This document shows, piece after piece, positions 42,741 through 49,984 of a stretch of DNA of 64,000 nt. This stretch comes from Rariglobus hedericola (GTDB lineage Bacteria > Verrucomicrobiota > Verrucomicrobiia > Opitutales > Opitutaceae): contig NZ_VMBG01000002.1 in NCBI RefSeq assembly GCF_007559335.1, positions 186,001 through 250,000 on the forward strand, given 5' to 3'. The stretch's first letter is position 1. Every line of letters starts with the position of its first letter. Under the pieces are notes generated by a model. That model saw only the letters and a list, made by a program, of their open reading frames with translations, searched no databases and was not told the origin of the DNA. The translations under genes and the position numbers were made by a program.

Positions 42741-44567
42741 TTATTTCTTCTTGGGGGGCGTGACGTTCTTGAGTTTCTTGCCCTTGCCGGTGCCGCTGGG
42801 GACGCCGAGCGGGGTGGGGACGGGATCGGTCTTGGTGTATTTGTTCACCACGAGCTGCTGGCCGATGGTGAAGAGACCGTTGATCGTCGAGTAGAGGGCG
42901 AGGGCGCAGGAGAAGTTGTAGCAGATCGCCGTGAAGAAGAACGGCATGAACTTGAAGATCTTCGCCTGCATGTTGTCCGTCGTGGGCGACGGCGTGAGCT
43001 TCATCTGGAAGAACATGGTGACGCCCATGAGCAGCGGCATGATGTTGAGCGGGAGGCCGAAGATGCGCGCCACGGTGTCGGGGGCCGACAAGTCATGAGC
43101 CCAGAGGAACGACTGGAAGCGCAGCTCGGCGGTGCCCTGCAACATCGTGAAGAAACCGATGAAGAGCGGGATCGTAATGAGAATCGGGATACAGCCGCCG
43201 GCGGGGTTTACCTTGTGCTCCTTGAAGAGCTCCATGGTGGCCTGGTTGAGCTTCTGGGGCTGATCCTTGTATTTCTCGCGGACGGCCTGCATGAGCGGCT
43301 GGAGCTTCTGCATGCGCTTGGCGGACTTCGAAGCGGCGAGCGTGAAGGGTAGAGAGATGACCTTGAGGAGGATGGTCATCAGGATGATGGCGATGCCCCA
43401 GTTGTGGACGAAGCCGTAGGTCCACTTCATCAGCTTGTTGAGCGCCGGGGAAACGATGCCGCTCAGGAAGATCTTACCCATGCCACGGCTGAACTGCATC
43501 ACGAGGTCTTCGCGATTACCCAGTTTGTCGAGGCGGGTGTATTCCTTCGGGCCGACATAGAGTTCGCCGGTGATCGAGGCCGAGCCGGCCGCGGGAAGGA
43601 CCGGTAGGTCGAAGCGGGCGGCACCGGTGAGGCCGATGCTCGGATAACTGGAACCGGCGAGCGCGGGCAGTTCGATGCGGCGCACGAGCACGCCGACACC
43701 GGGTTTCTCCGGGGTGAAGATGCTGGCGAAGAACTGGTTCTTCACGCCGGCCCAGACGGTTTTCTGGGTGAGTTCGAGGGAGGGCAGATCGGCTTTGTTG
43801 CCGATGCCGAAGCCACTCAGGAAGCCGCCTCCCTGGAGGGCGCCGCGATCGGTGAAGTGCGCGTCTTCGCCGTCGTAGCTCGCGAGGTTGAGGTATTGGC
43901 CGGTGTCGTTGCGGTCGATGAGGTTGGCGGTGCCGAGATTGACGGCGGCGCGGGGCAGCGGGGTGGTCTGGTCGGTGAGATTGCGGAACGTAGTCTCGTG
44001 GCGGATACGGTAGGGGTCGCCCGTGGTGTCGCCGGGGGCGCGGAGCACGTAGCGGCGGGTGACCTCGATGCGGTTCTCCAGAACGGCGCGGTAAACGACC
44101 TCGGTGGATGTGGCGCTCACCAGCGCGTAACGCGCGGAGCGGTCGAGACCGGGGAAATCATCCAGTGCGAGGATCGGCGAGGCGTGGAGATGATTGAAGA
44201 CGAACGGCTCGGGCTGGCCCTGGATGGCGGCGTATTTCTTGAAGGCGACGTCGCGGATGGCGCCGCCGAAATCGGTGAGGCGCAGTTCGACGTAGTCGTT
44301 GGCGAGCGTGGTGATGGACGCATCGGCGTTGTCGTTGGCGAGCGCGGCAAACGTGGAGTTCGTCGGGGCGGGGAGCGCGGGTGCGCTCAACGTGCCGGTC
44401 GGGGGCGTCGTGCCGGCCGGCTGGCCTTCGACGGCTGCCGTGGACGCAGGGGTCACCGCATCAGGCGTGGCGGTCGGAGCGGCACCCGGTTTGGGGCTGG
44501 CGAAGTAGAGGCTGGCAAAGGCGACGAGGAGCAGGATGACGCCGATGGTCGTATTCTTTTTATCCAT
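42741..44567 (-). CDS. yidC: Membrane protein insertase YidC
   Basis: A 608-residue insertase of the gram-negative type. N-terminal TM at about 7-24, then a large periplasmic beta-domain (about 75-370), then the conserved five-helix core starting KWTYGFVHNWGIAIILMT. The core contains the substrate groove with arginine after AASKSAKRMQKLQ and NPAGGCIPILITIPLF. The C-terminus is lysine-rich (GKGKKLKNVTPPKKK), suited to ribosome binding. Part of the rpmH-rnpA-yidD-yidC block. Confidence 0.93.
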   Translation of the reverse strand: MDKKNTTIGVILLLVAFASLYFASPKPGAAPTATPDAVTPASTAAVEGQPAGTTPPTGTLSAPALPAPTNSTFAALANDNADASITTLANDYVELRLTDFGGAIRDVAFKKYAAIQGQPEPFVFNHLHASPILALDDFPGLDRSARYALVSATSTEVVYRAVLENRIEVTRRYVLRAPGDTTGDPYRIRHETTFRNLTDQTTPLPRAAVNLGTANLIDRNDTGQYLNLASYDGEDAHFTDRGALQGGGFLSGFGIGNKADLPSLELTQKTVWAGVKNQFFASIFTPEKPGVGVLVRRIELPALAGSSYPSIGLTGAARFDLPVLPAAGSASITGELYVGPKEYTRLDKLGNREDLVMQFSRGMGKIFLSGIVSPALNKLMKWTYGFVHNWGIAIILMTILLKVISLPFTLAASKSAKRMQKLQPLMQAVREKYKDQPQKLNQATMELFKEHKVNPAGGCIPILITIPLFIGFFTMLQGTAELRFQSFLWAHDLSAPDTVARIFGLPLNIMPLLMGVTMFFQMKLTPSPTTDNMQAKIFKFMPFFFTAICYNFSCALALYSTINGLFTIGQQLVVNKYTKTDPVPTPLGVPSGTGKGKKLKNVTPPKKK

Positions 44568-44596
44568 GAATTTGAAAGGAGCTTAAAATTGAAAAA

Positions 44597-44908
44597 TCAG
44601 CCGCGCACACAGACGGGGCGTGAAGAGTGGCGCGGTGCGGGCACGGGATCGATGCCGCCCGGATGCAGCGGCGTGCAACGCAACAACCGGCGCACCGCCA
44701 GCCACACGCCGCGGATCGCACCATGCGTGCGGACGGCGTCCGCGGCGTAGTATGAGCAGGTCGGGTGAAAGCGACAGGCGCAGGCCTGGCCGAACACGGC
44801 GGGAATCGCGGGCGAAAGCGTGTGCTGATACACCCACACCAAGCCGAGCAAAGCCTTCGCGGGAAGGCGAAGGACGAGCGGCAGGAGTGTGGACGAAGAG
44901 GCAGGCAT
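44597..44908 (-). CDS. yidD: Membrane protein insertion factor YidD
   Basis: A 103-residue protein. [19 protein letters not shown] and [18 protein letters not shown] are the conserved YidD blocks, including three cysteines. An amphipathic N-terminal helix associates it with the inner membrane, where it helps YidC. Its ATG shares one base with the stop of rnpA (TGATG), showing translational coupling. Length is normal. Confidence 0.92.
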   Translation of the reverse strand: MPASSSTLLPLVLRLPAKALLGLVWVYQHTLSPAIPAVFGQACACRFHPTCSYYAADAVRTHGAIRGVWLAVRRLLRCTPLHPGGIDPVPAPRHSSRPVCVRG

Positions 44909-45381
44909 CAGGCTTTGGCGGCCGGGAAAATTTTGAGACAGGCGTCAGCGAATCTTCGTTCGATCTCGCGATACTCAAGCCGATTGAGCGAGCTGCGGGC
45001 AACGAGCAGCAAATCGTAACCGGCGGGAACGCGCAGTTGATGCTGGCGAAAGGCCTCGCGCAGACGGCGTTTGGCGCGGGCGCGTTGCACGGCGTTGCCG
45101 ACGGCGGACTTGGAGGCGACCACGCCGACGCGGGCGGGAATCGGGCCGCTCGCAGATTTTTTTTGATGAGAACGGCTGCGTGGAGCGGTCTCGGCCGGGG
45201 TGGCCCCGTCGGGGCTTACGGCGTCAGTGGACGCTGCGGGAACGGCTGCTACAGGCGCGATCGGGGCGGCCTGTCGAGCATACCAAAGCATAAAGGCGCC
45301 GCAATCGTGGCGGCGCCCGTGGGTGCGGACATGCTGGAAATCCAACTGGCGCCGCAGGTGTTGCTCGGCGCGGAAACGCAT
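44908..45381 (-). CDS. rnpA: Ribonuclease P protein component, with insertion
   Basis: A 157-residue RnpA, against about 110-130 usual. It assists the catalytic RNA in tRNA 5' processing. The start [17 protein letters not shown] and the end [24 protein letters not shown] are typical. Residues about 38-80 are an alanine/proline/serine-rich insertion between the first strands ([18 protein letters not shown] and onward), with a [11 protein letters not shown] tail. The normally near-invariant RNR box (RNRxKR) reads [11 protein letters not shown], with alanine for asparagine. Position between rpmH and yidD confirms identity. Confidence 0.9.
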   Translation of the reverse strand: MRFRAEQHLRRQLDFQHVRTHGRRHDCGAFMLWYARQAAPIAPVAAVPAASTDAVSPDGATPAETAPRSRSHQKKSASGPIPARVGVVASKSAVGNAVQRARAKRRLREAFRQHQLRVPAGYDLLLVARSSLNRLEYREIERRFADACLKIFPAAKA

Positions 45382-45422
45382 GTCAGGCAGTGAGATGTAG
45401 AAGTCGCGAAGCGACCGTGTCG

Positions 45423-45560
45423 TTAGACGACGGTCAACCGCTTACGGCCTTTGCGGCGACGGTTGGCGAGGACCTTGCGGCCGCCAACGGTGGCTTTACG
45501 GGCAAAGAAACCGATCTTGCGGGCGCGCTTAAGGCGGTGCGGGCGGAATGTGGGTTGCAT
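45423..45560 (-). CDS. rpmH: Ribosomal protein L34
   Basis: A 45-residue protein, too short for many gene finders: [19 protein letters not shown] continues into [19 protein letters not shown] and ends RKRLTVV. This is the complete L34 pattern (TFxPxxLKRxRxxGFxxR, GRxVLxxRRxKGRxRL). It is the first gene of the rpmH-rnpA-yidD-yidC block, 41 bases before rnpA. Confidence 0.95.
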   Translation of the reverse strand: MQPTFRPHRLKRARKIGFFARKATVGGRKVLANRRRKGRKRLTVV

Positions 45561-45674
45561 ACTAGTAAATGATTAAGAGGTGACTGAAGTGCCGGACCGT
45601 TTGGCGGCTGTCAAGGCACGGTTTTGGGGGCAGTGTCCTGATGCGAATCAAGGGAATGGCCGGCAAGAGGTGGA

Positions 45675-46994
45675 TTATGACGCGCTCACGCTGAGGGCCG
45701 ACACGCGTGGGGCGAGACGGAAGCGGGCCAGCTCGTCGTCGTTGGGGCGGAGGTCGCCGCTGGCGTCGCCCTCTTCGATTTGCAGATCAGGGATGCGATT
45801 GAAGGCAATGCGGACGGGCGCGTAATCGAGGGCTCCCAGCGCGCCGCCGAAGACGACGGTGTTTTTGCCGAGCTTCTTATTAATGTGATCGAGGGCGGCG
45901 TTGAGGCCGGCGCGTTTGTCGCCGTTGTCCACGATGCCGGGCAACATGGCCGTGTGGCCGGCGGTGGTGCCGAGATCGAAGAGCGTCACGCCGACGCCGT
46001 GAATCGCGGTGGTGCCGGAGGGGCGGCGGACCCAGAGGAGATTAAAGATGCGGGTGAGTTCGAGCGTGTCCTGAGTCTCGGTGAACGTGGCGGCGGTGCT
46101 CCATTGTTTGTGTCCGGAGAGTCGCAACGCGAGGTGCATGCCGCCGGCGTAGAATCCGGAGGCGCGCAGACGCATCGAAGCCTTTTGCAGGAGGCGGTGC
46201 AACGTGGCCTCGGCGCCGGCGAGGTTGCGCAAGTGCGGTGGCAACACGTGCGAGTGGCCGAGGGAACTGGTGCGTTTCGGCGGGAGCGGGACTTCGGTGC
46301 CGCGAAGGCGTTCCCACATGCGCTCGCCTTCGATGCCGCCCCAGATGTGGCGGAGTTTTTCCACGGAAGCGGCGTAGAGTTTTTCGACCGTATCGAGACC
46401 GGCGGTGCGCAGTCGCGTCTCCATGTTGCCGCCAATGCCGGGGAGATCGCGCAGCTTGAGCGGAAAAAGACGTTGCGGGAGTTCCTCGGACTCGATGACG
46501 ACCAGGCCGTCGGGCTTCTCCAGGTCGGAGGCGATTTTGGCGAGCCAGGCGTTGGGCGCCACGCCGATGCTGCACGTGAGGCATTCGCCGGCGATGAGAC
46601 GGATGGCGGTTTTTATTTTGCGCGAGGTGGCGAGGGCGTCGGTGCGGTTTTGCCAGTCGGGTGGCAACGTGCACCAGACCTCGTCGATGGACCAGACCTC
46701 GGTGATCGGCAGGCACGTCTCCACGGCGGTGATCAGCTTCTGATGGTAGCGGATATAAACCTCGGGCCGCGATTCGATGATAACGATGCCCGGACAGAGT
46801 TGACGGGCTTCGGAAACGGGTGTGCCGACTTTAATCCCACGCGCGCGGGCATCGTAACTGCTGGCAATGACGCAGGTGGATTCGGTCATCACGGGAACGA
46901 CGGCCACGGGGCGCCCGCGCAACTCCGGCCGCTCCTGTTGTTCGCAGGAGGCGAAGAAACCGTTGTAGTCGATAATGAGGGCGCGCAGCGACAC
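45675..46994 (-). CDS. Y-family DNA polymerase (ImuB/DinB-like)
   Basis: A 439-residue translesion polymerase from a GTG start. Catalytic metal sites are IIDYNGFFASCEQ (5-17) and TEVWSIDEVWC (about 101-111); the aspartate-glutamate pair of SIDE is intact. LRDLPGIGGNMETRLRTAG is the helix-hairpin-helix after the palm, and the C-terminal little-finger domain follows. An ATG 109 codons upstream is in frame, but the family starts at LRALIIDYNGFF, so GTG at 46994 is used. No imuA or dnaE2 lies next to it, and a C-terminal clamp motif is not clear. Divergent from a small phosphodiesterase. Confidence 0.87.
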   Translation of the reverse strand: MSLRALIIDYNGFFASCEQQERPELRGRPVAVVPVMTESTCVIASSYDARARGIKVGTPVSEARQLCPGIVIIESRPEVYIRYHQKLITAVETCLPITEVWSIDEVWCTLPPDWQNRTDALATSRKIKTAIRLIAGECLTCSIGVAPNAWLAKIASDLEKPDGLVVIESEELPQRLFPLKLRDLPGIGGNMETRLRTAGLDTVEKLYAASVEKLRHIWGGIEGERMWERLRGTEVPLPPKRTSSLGHSHVLPPHLRNLAGAEATLHRLLQKASMRLRASGFYAGGMHLALRLSGHKQWSTAATFTETQDTLELTRIFNLLWVRRPSGTTAIHGVGVTLFDLGTTAGHTAMLPGIVDNGDKRAGLNAALDHINKKLGKNTVVFGGALGALDYAPVRIAFNRIPDLQIEEGDASGDLRPNDDELARFRLAPRVSALSVSAS

Positions 46995-47084
46995 GGCGCG
47001 AAAATCGTCGGTGCGGCGGGGCCGGTCAAACGTCGCGACAAAAGCGGGATGACAGCGGCAGGCAATGTGCTCAGGTTGCCGGAC

Positions 47085-47525
47085 ATGCGTATTGCAGTTA
47101 TTTCCGACACCCACGGGCAGTATCCGGCCTGCCTGCCGGAGCGGCTGCGCGGCGCGGACGAGATCTGGCATCTGGGCGACGTGACCGATCCCGCGGTGTT
47201 GGTGGAGTTCGAACAACTCGGCGTGCCGTTGCGGGTGGTGCGTGGCAACTGCGACGACTGGCCGGCGTGGCCGTTGACGCTTAATCTGGAGCGGGGCGGT
47301 GTAAAATTTCACCTCGTGCATATCCCGCCGAAGCGGGCGCCGGCGGGCACGCGGGTGTTATTACACGGCCACCTGCATGTGCCGCGTGACGAGGTGGATG
47401 TGCGCGGCGTGCGCTGGCTGAGCCCAGGCTGCATCTCGCAACCACGCGGCCACGGCTGCAGTTTCGCGTGGCTGACTGTGGAAGTGGGGCGCTTTCACTG
47501 GATGCTGGAAACACTCGAAAAATGA
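47085..47525 (+). CDS. YfcE-type metallophosphodiesterase
   Basis: A 146-residue calcineurin-like phosphoesterase. Motifs: RIAVISDTHGQYP (2-14), EIWHLGDVTDP, VRGNCDDWP and VLLHGHLHVPRD, which together form the two-metal site. Small proteins of this type cleave phosphodiesters such as cyclic nucleotides in vitro. Starts at ATG 47085; the upstream frame is only the shadow of the polymerase gene. Confidence 0.88.
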   Translation: MRIAVISDTHGQYPACLPERLRGADEIWHLGDVTDPAVLVEFEQLGVPLRVVRGNCDDWPAWPLTLNLERGGVKFHLVHIPPKRAPAGTRVLLHGHLHVPRDEVDVRGVRWLSPGCISQPRGHGCSFAWLTVEVGRFHWMLETLEK

Positions 47526-47561
47526 AAACGCTATTATTTTATAATAAGAGTCTTATGAATG

Positions 47562-47584
47562 TTTGTAACTTATTAAGTTACAAA
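47562..47584. repeat. 23-nt palindrome (copy 2)
   Basis: Eleven-base arms TTTGTAACTTA and its exact complement around one central T, identical to the core of the palindrome at 22317-22347. It lies 37 bases after the phosphodiesterase stop and 88 bases before the metalloprotease start, in locally AT-rich DNA. No T run follows. Flanks differ from copy 1 apart from one base on the left, so only the core is conserved. Confidence 0.85.
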
Positions 47585-47671
47585 TAGGATTGGGGTTGGC
47601 CTTTAAAAAAAGGGGCTGAAAACAGGCAATGTGACTGTGGCCGGGTGCGGTGATCTGGCTGCGGGTGGGCA

Positions 47672-48475
47672 GTGGTGAAACAACGATCTGGCGCCGGGCG
47701 GGGGGATGCGTTTACTCGCGGCTCAAACGTGAGCGAGGCCGAGCAACCCAGTTTCTTTGATTTTTTTGGCGGTTCCAATTCGGACGCCGGAGTGGAGGCG
47801 CCGACTGAAAGGCCCGACGTCATTTTTGAGCGCAGTGCCAAGGCGACGCGTTACCGGCTCACGCTCAAAAAAGACGGGACTGCTGTAGCCATTATTCCAC
47901 TACGCGGCAGCGAGCGTGAGGCAAAGGCCTTCGTCGAGGAACACCGCGACTGGCTGGAGCGCGCCCGTGAACGGCAGAAACATAAGCCGCGTGGAGCGAC
48001 GTTGTGGAACCTGGGCGCGCATGTGTTGTGGCGCGGAGAAATGAGCGAGATCCGCAAGGCGAGCGACGGGGAGCGTCCGCAGGTGTGCATCGCGTCAGAT
48101 GTGTTTCGCGTGCTGAAGCTCGAGGGCGATTTAAGGCCGACCCTCGAGGCGCATTTTCTGCGTTTGTCGAAAGCCGAACTGGCGGCACGGACGTGGGAGC
48201 TGGCGGCGATCACGGGTATGGCGGTGAGCGCGGTGTCGGTGCGCAACCAGCGCACGCGGTGGGGTTCATGTTCGGCCGATGGCGGGATTTCGCTCAACTG
48301 GCGATTGATCCAGACGCCGGACTTTGTGCGCGACTACATCATTTACCACGAGCTGATGCATCTTAAGGAGATGAACCACTCGGATCGTTTCTGGGCGCGG
48401 GTCGAGGAAGTGTGTCCGGACTGGCGCGAGGCCGAAAAGTGGCTCAAGCGGAACGGATCGCTGCTGGGGCTGTAA
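47672..48475 (+). CDS. YgjP-type M48-like metalloprotease
   Basis: A 267-residue soluble protein. The zinc site is IIYHELMHLKEMNHSDRFW, with HExxH and the third ligand in HSDRFW. RNQRTRWGSCSADGGISLNW is the family signature. N-terminal 55 residues are variable and acidic (SFFDFFGGSNSDAG). A later start near residue 20 is possible. Upstream lies palindrome copy 2. Substrate unknown. Confidence 0.85.
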   Translation: MVKQRSGAGRGDAFTRGSNVSEAEQPSFFDFFGGSNSDAGVEAPTERPDVIFERSAKATRYRLTLKKDGTAVAIIPLRGSEREAKAFVEEHRDWLERARERQKHKPRGATLWNLGAHVLWRGEMSEIRKASDGERPQVCIASDVFRVLKLEGDLRPTLEAHFLRLSKAELAARTWELAAITGMAVSAVSVRNQRTRWGSCSADGGISLNWRLIQTPDFVRDYIIYHELMHLKEMNHSDRFWARVEEVCPDWREAEKWLKRNGSLLGL

Positions 48476-48487
48476 CTTGGACATGCC

Positions 48488-49207
48488 CTAGCGGGTCATG
48501 GCGTAGACGTAGATGTTCACGACCATCTGCATGCACTGCTCGGTGTGGCCGGCGGGGGCGATCATGCGGTCCCAGCCGCATTGGAGTCCGCTCAGGCTGA
48601 TGACCGAACAGAGGCGTCCTGAAGAATTGAATACACCGTAGAGCGGGTGTCTCGCCCAGCGCGGGTCGTGGATGGCGTCGTGGTAGGTGTGGGGCGGGAC
48701 TTCCTTTAGCGTGAAGAAGCAGCGGTAGATCTCGTGGTCGGTTGCGAGGGGTTTGACGGCGCAGCCGGGAAGAATTGCGCGGAAGAGCGCGGTGTTGTCG
48801 GCGAGGAAGACGTCGGGATCGGGCGTTACGTTGCGGTTGATGCAGGAATCAACGAGCAGGAAGCCGCCGCGATCCAAGTATTCGGCGAGGTTTTTGCGAC
48901 GGAGCGGATCGCGGATCGTGGCGAGGCCGGTGGAGAAAATGAACGGGTAGAGCGCGAGGTCGTCGAGGCGGGTGGGCGTGGCGGTGTGCCAGACGGGATC
49001 GAGGTTCAGGCTGGTGCGGGTCTTGATGTAGTCGGAGAGATTGTTGTCGCTGCGCGTGTGGCGCTCCCATTCGGGATCGTCGCTGATGAGGCGGGCCCAG
49101 CCTACGCGGCCACCCCGCGGGGAGGTGGTGGCGGGCGAAGATTCGCCGTGAAGCGCGGTGGCGGAAAGCAGGATCAGGACGAGCAGCGAGCGGAGGACGG
49201 CGCTCAT
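48488..49207 (-). CDS. DUF4159 protein (paralogue 2)
   Basis: A 239-residue exported protein with signal peptide MSAVLRSLLVLILLSATALHG. The DUF4159 domain is seen in LALYPFIFSTGLATIRDP and LAEYLDRGGFLLVDSC, then VYGVFNSSGRLCSVIS-like C-terminal strands and GWDRMIAPAGHTEQCMQMVV. It overlaps its paralogue by four bases. Last gene of the Bat-like operon. The fold resembles class I glutamine amidotransferases, but catalytic residues are not evident. Function in the envelope system unknown. Confidence 0.83.
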   Translation of the reverse strand: MSAVLRSLLVLILLSATALHGESSPATTSPRGGRVGWARLISDDPEWERHTRSDNNLSDYIKTRTSLNLDPVWHTATPTRLDDLALYPFIFSTGLATIRDPLRRKNLAEYLDRGGFLLVDSCINRNVTPDPDVFLADNTALFRAILPGCAVKPLATDHEIYRCFFTLKEVPPHTYHDAIHDPRWARHPLYGVFNSSGRLCSVISLSGLQCGWDRMIAPAGHTEQCMQMVVNIYVYAMTR

Positions 49208-49950
49208 GTCTGCGTCATCGCGAAGGCGTAGATGTTGGCGCCCATCTGCATGGCGCGGAGAGCGGAGCCGCGGCCGAACCATTGGTCGCCGTTGGTCCAG
49301 CCGCAGTGGATGTCGCTCGGGCTGAGCAGGGCGATGATGCGTCCGTTGAGCATGAGCCCGTGCAGGCCGTGCGGCGTGCCTTGCATGTGAGGGATACCGT
49401 CGCGGAAATCAAAGACCGTGTGGAAGACGGGGTGATCGTTGGGCAGGCGGACGAGTTTCGCCTCGGGAACGATGCGGGTGAGTTCGGTCTCGGCCATGTG
49501 GCGGAAAAAGAAATCATTGAGACGGCTCTGGCCGAGGTTGCCCTGGCCGATCACACAGTCCTCGGCGAAGAGGAAGCCGCCGCGCAGGAGGTATTCGCGA
49601 AGGTTGGCACGTTCGGTGTCGGTGAGCACGGGCGGGAGTTCGCCGTGCATGAAAATAAACGGATAGGCCGTGAGGTCTTCGAGCGAGGCGACGTCGGCGA
49701 CGTTCCACTTGCGGGCGATGTTGAGCGTGGTGTTGGTCGTGAGGTGGTCGATCAGGTTGAGATCGCCGTGCGGGTGGACGCCCCAATCTTTGTCATCGGC
49801 TTGGCGCGCACGGAAACGGACGCGGGCCCACGGGAGGAGCGAACCGGTCTTGATCGCGGATGCGGCGGAGGCTTGCTGGCTGAACGCGGGACGGGCGAGC
49901 AACGACACGCCGCCGAGTGCGAAGGTGTTGATGAAGGCTTTGCGGTTCAT
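49204..49950 (-). CDS. DUF4159 protein (paralogue 1)
   Basis: A 248-residue exported protein starting MNRKAFINTFALGGVSLLARPAFS, a Tat-like or Sec signal without a twin arginine. Domain blocks: LTAYPFIFMHGELPPVLTD, LREYLLRGGFLFAEDC and GLMLNGRIIALLSPSDIHCG, ending in the same GANIYAFAMTQT-type tail as the neighbour. The pair probably arose by tandem duplication. It is 34 bases downstream of the von Willebrand gene in the same operon. Confidence 0.85.
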   Translation of the reverse strand: MNRKAFINTFALGGVSLLARPAFSQQASAASAIKTGSLLPWARVRFRARQADDKDWGVHPHGDLNLIDHLTTNTTLNIARKWNVADVASLEDLTAYPFIFMHGELPPVLTDTERANLREYLLRGGFLFAEDCVIGQGNLGQSRLNDFFFRHMAETELTRIVPEAKLVRLPNDHPVFHTVFDFRDGIPHMQGTPHGLHGLMLNGRIIALLSPSDIHCGWTNGDQWFGRGSALRAMQMGANIYAFAMTQT

Positions 49951-49984
49951 GAGCGTGCGGGGAGAAGTTGGCAGAAACGCGGGC

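Noticed and set aside
45780-47084. Upstream extension of the phosphodiesterase frame by 435 codons
   Set aside because: It runs antisense through the Y-family polymerase gene; the phosphodiesterase family starts at the ATG at 47085.
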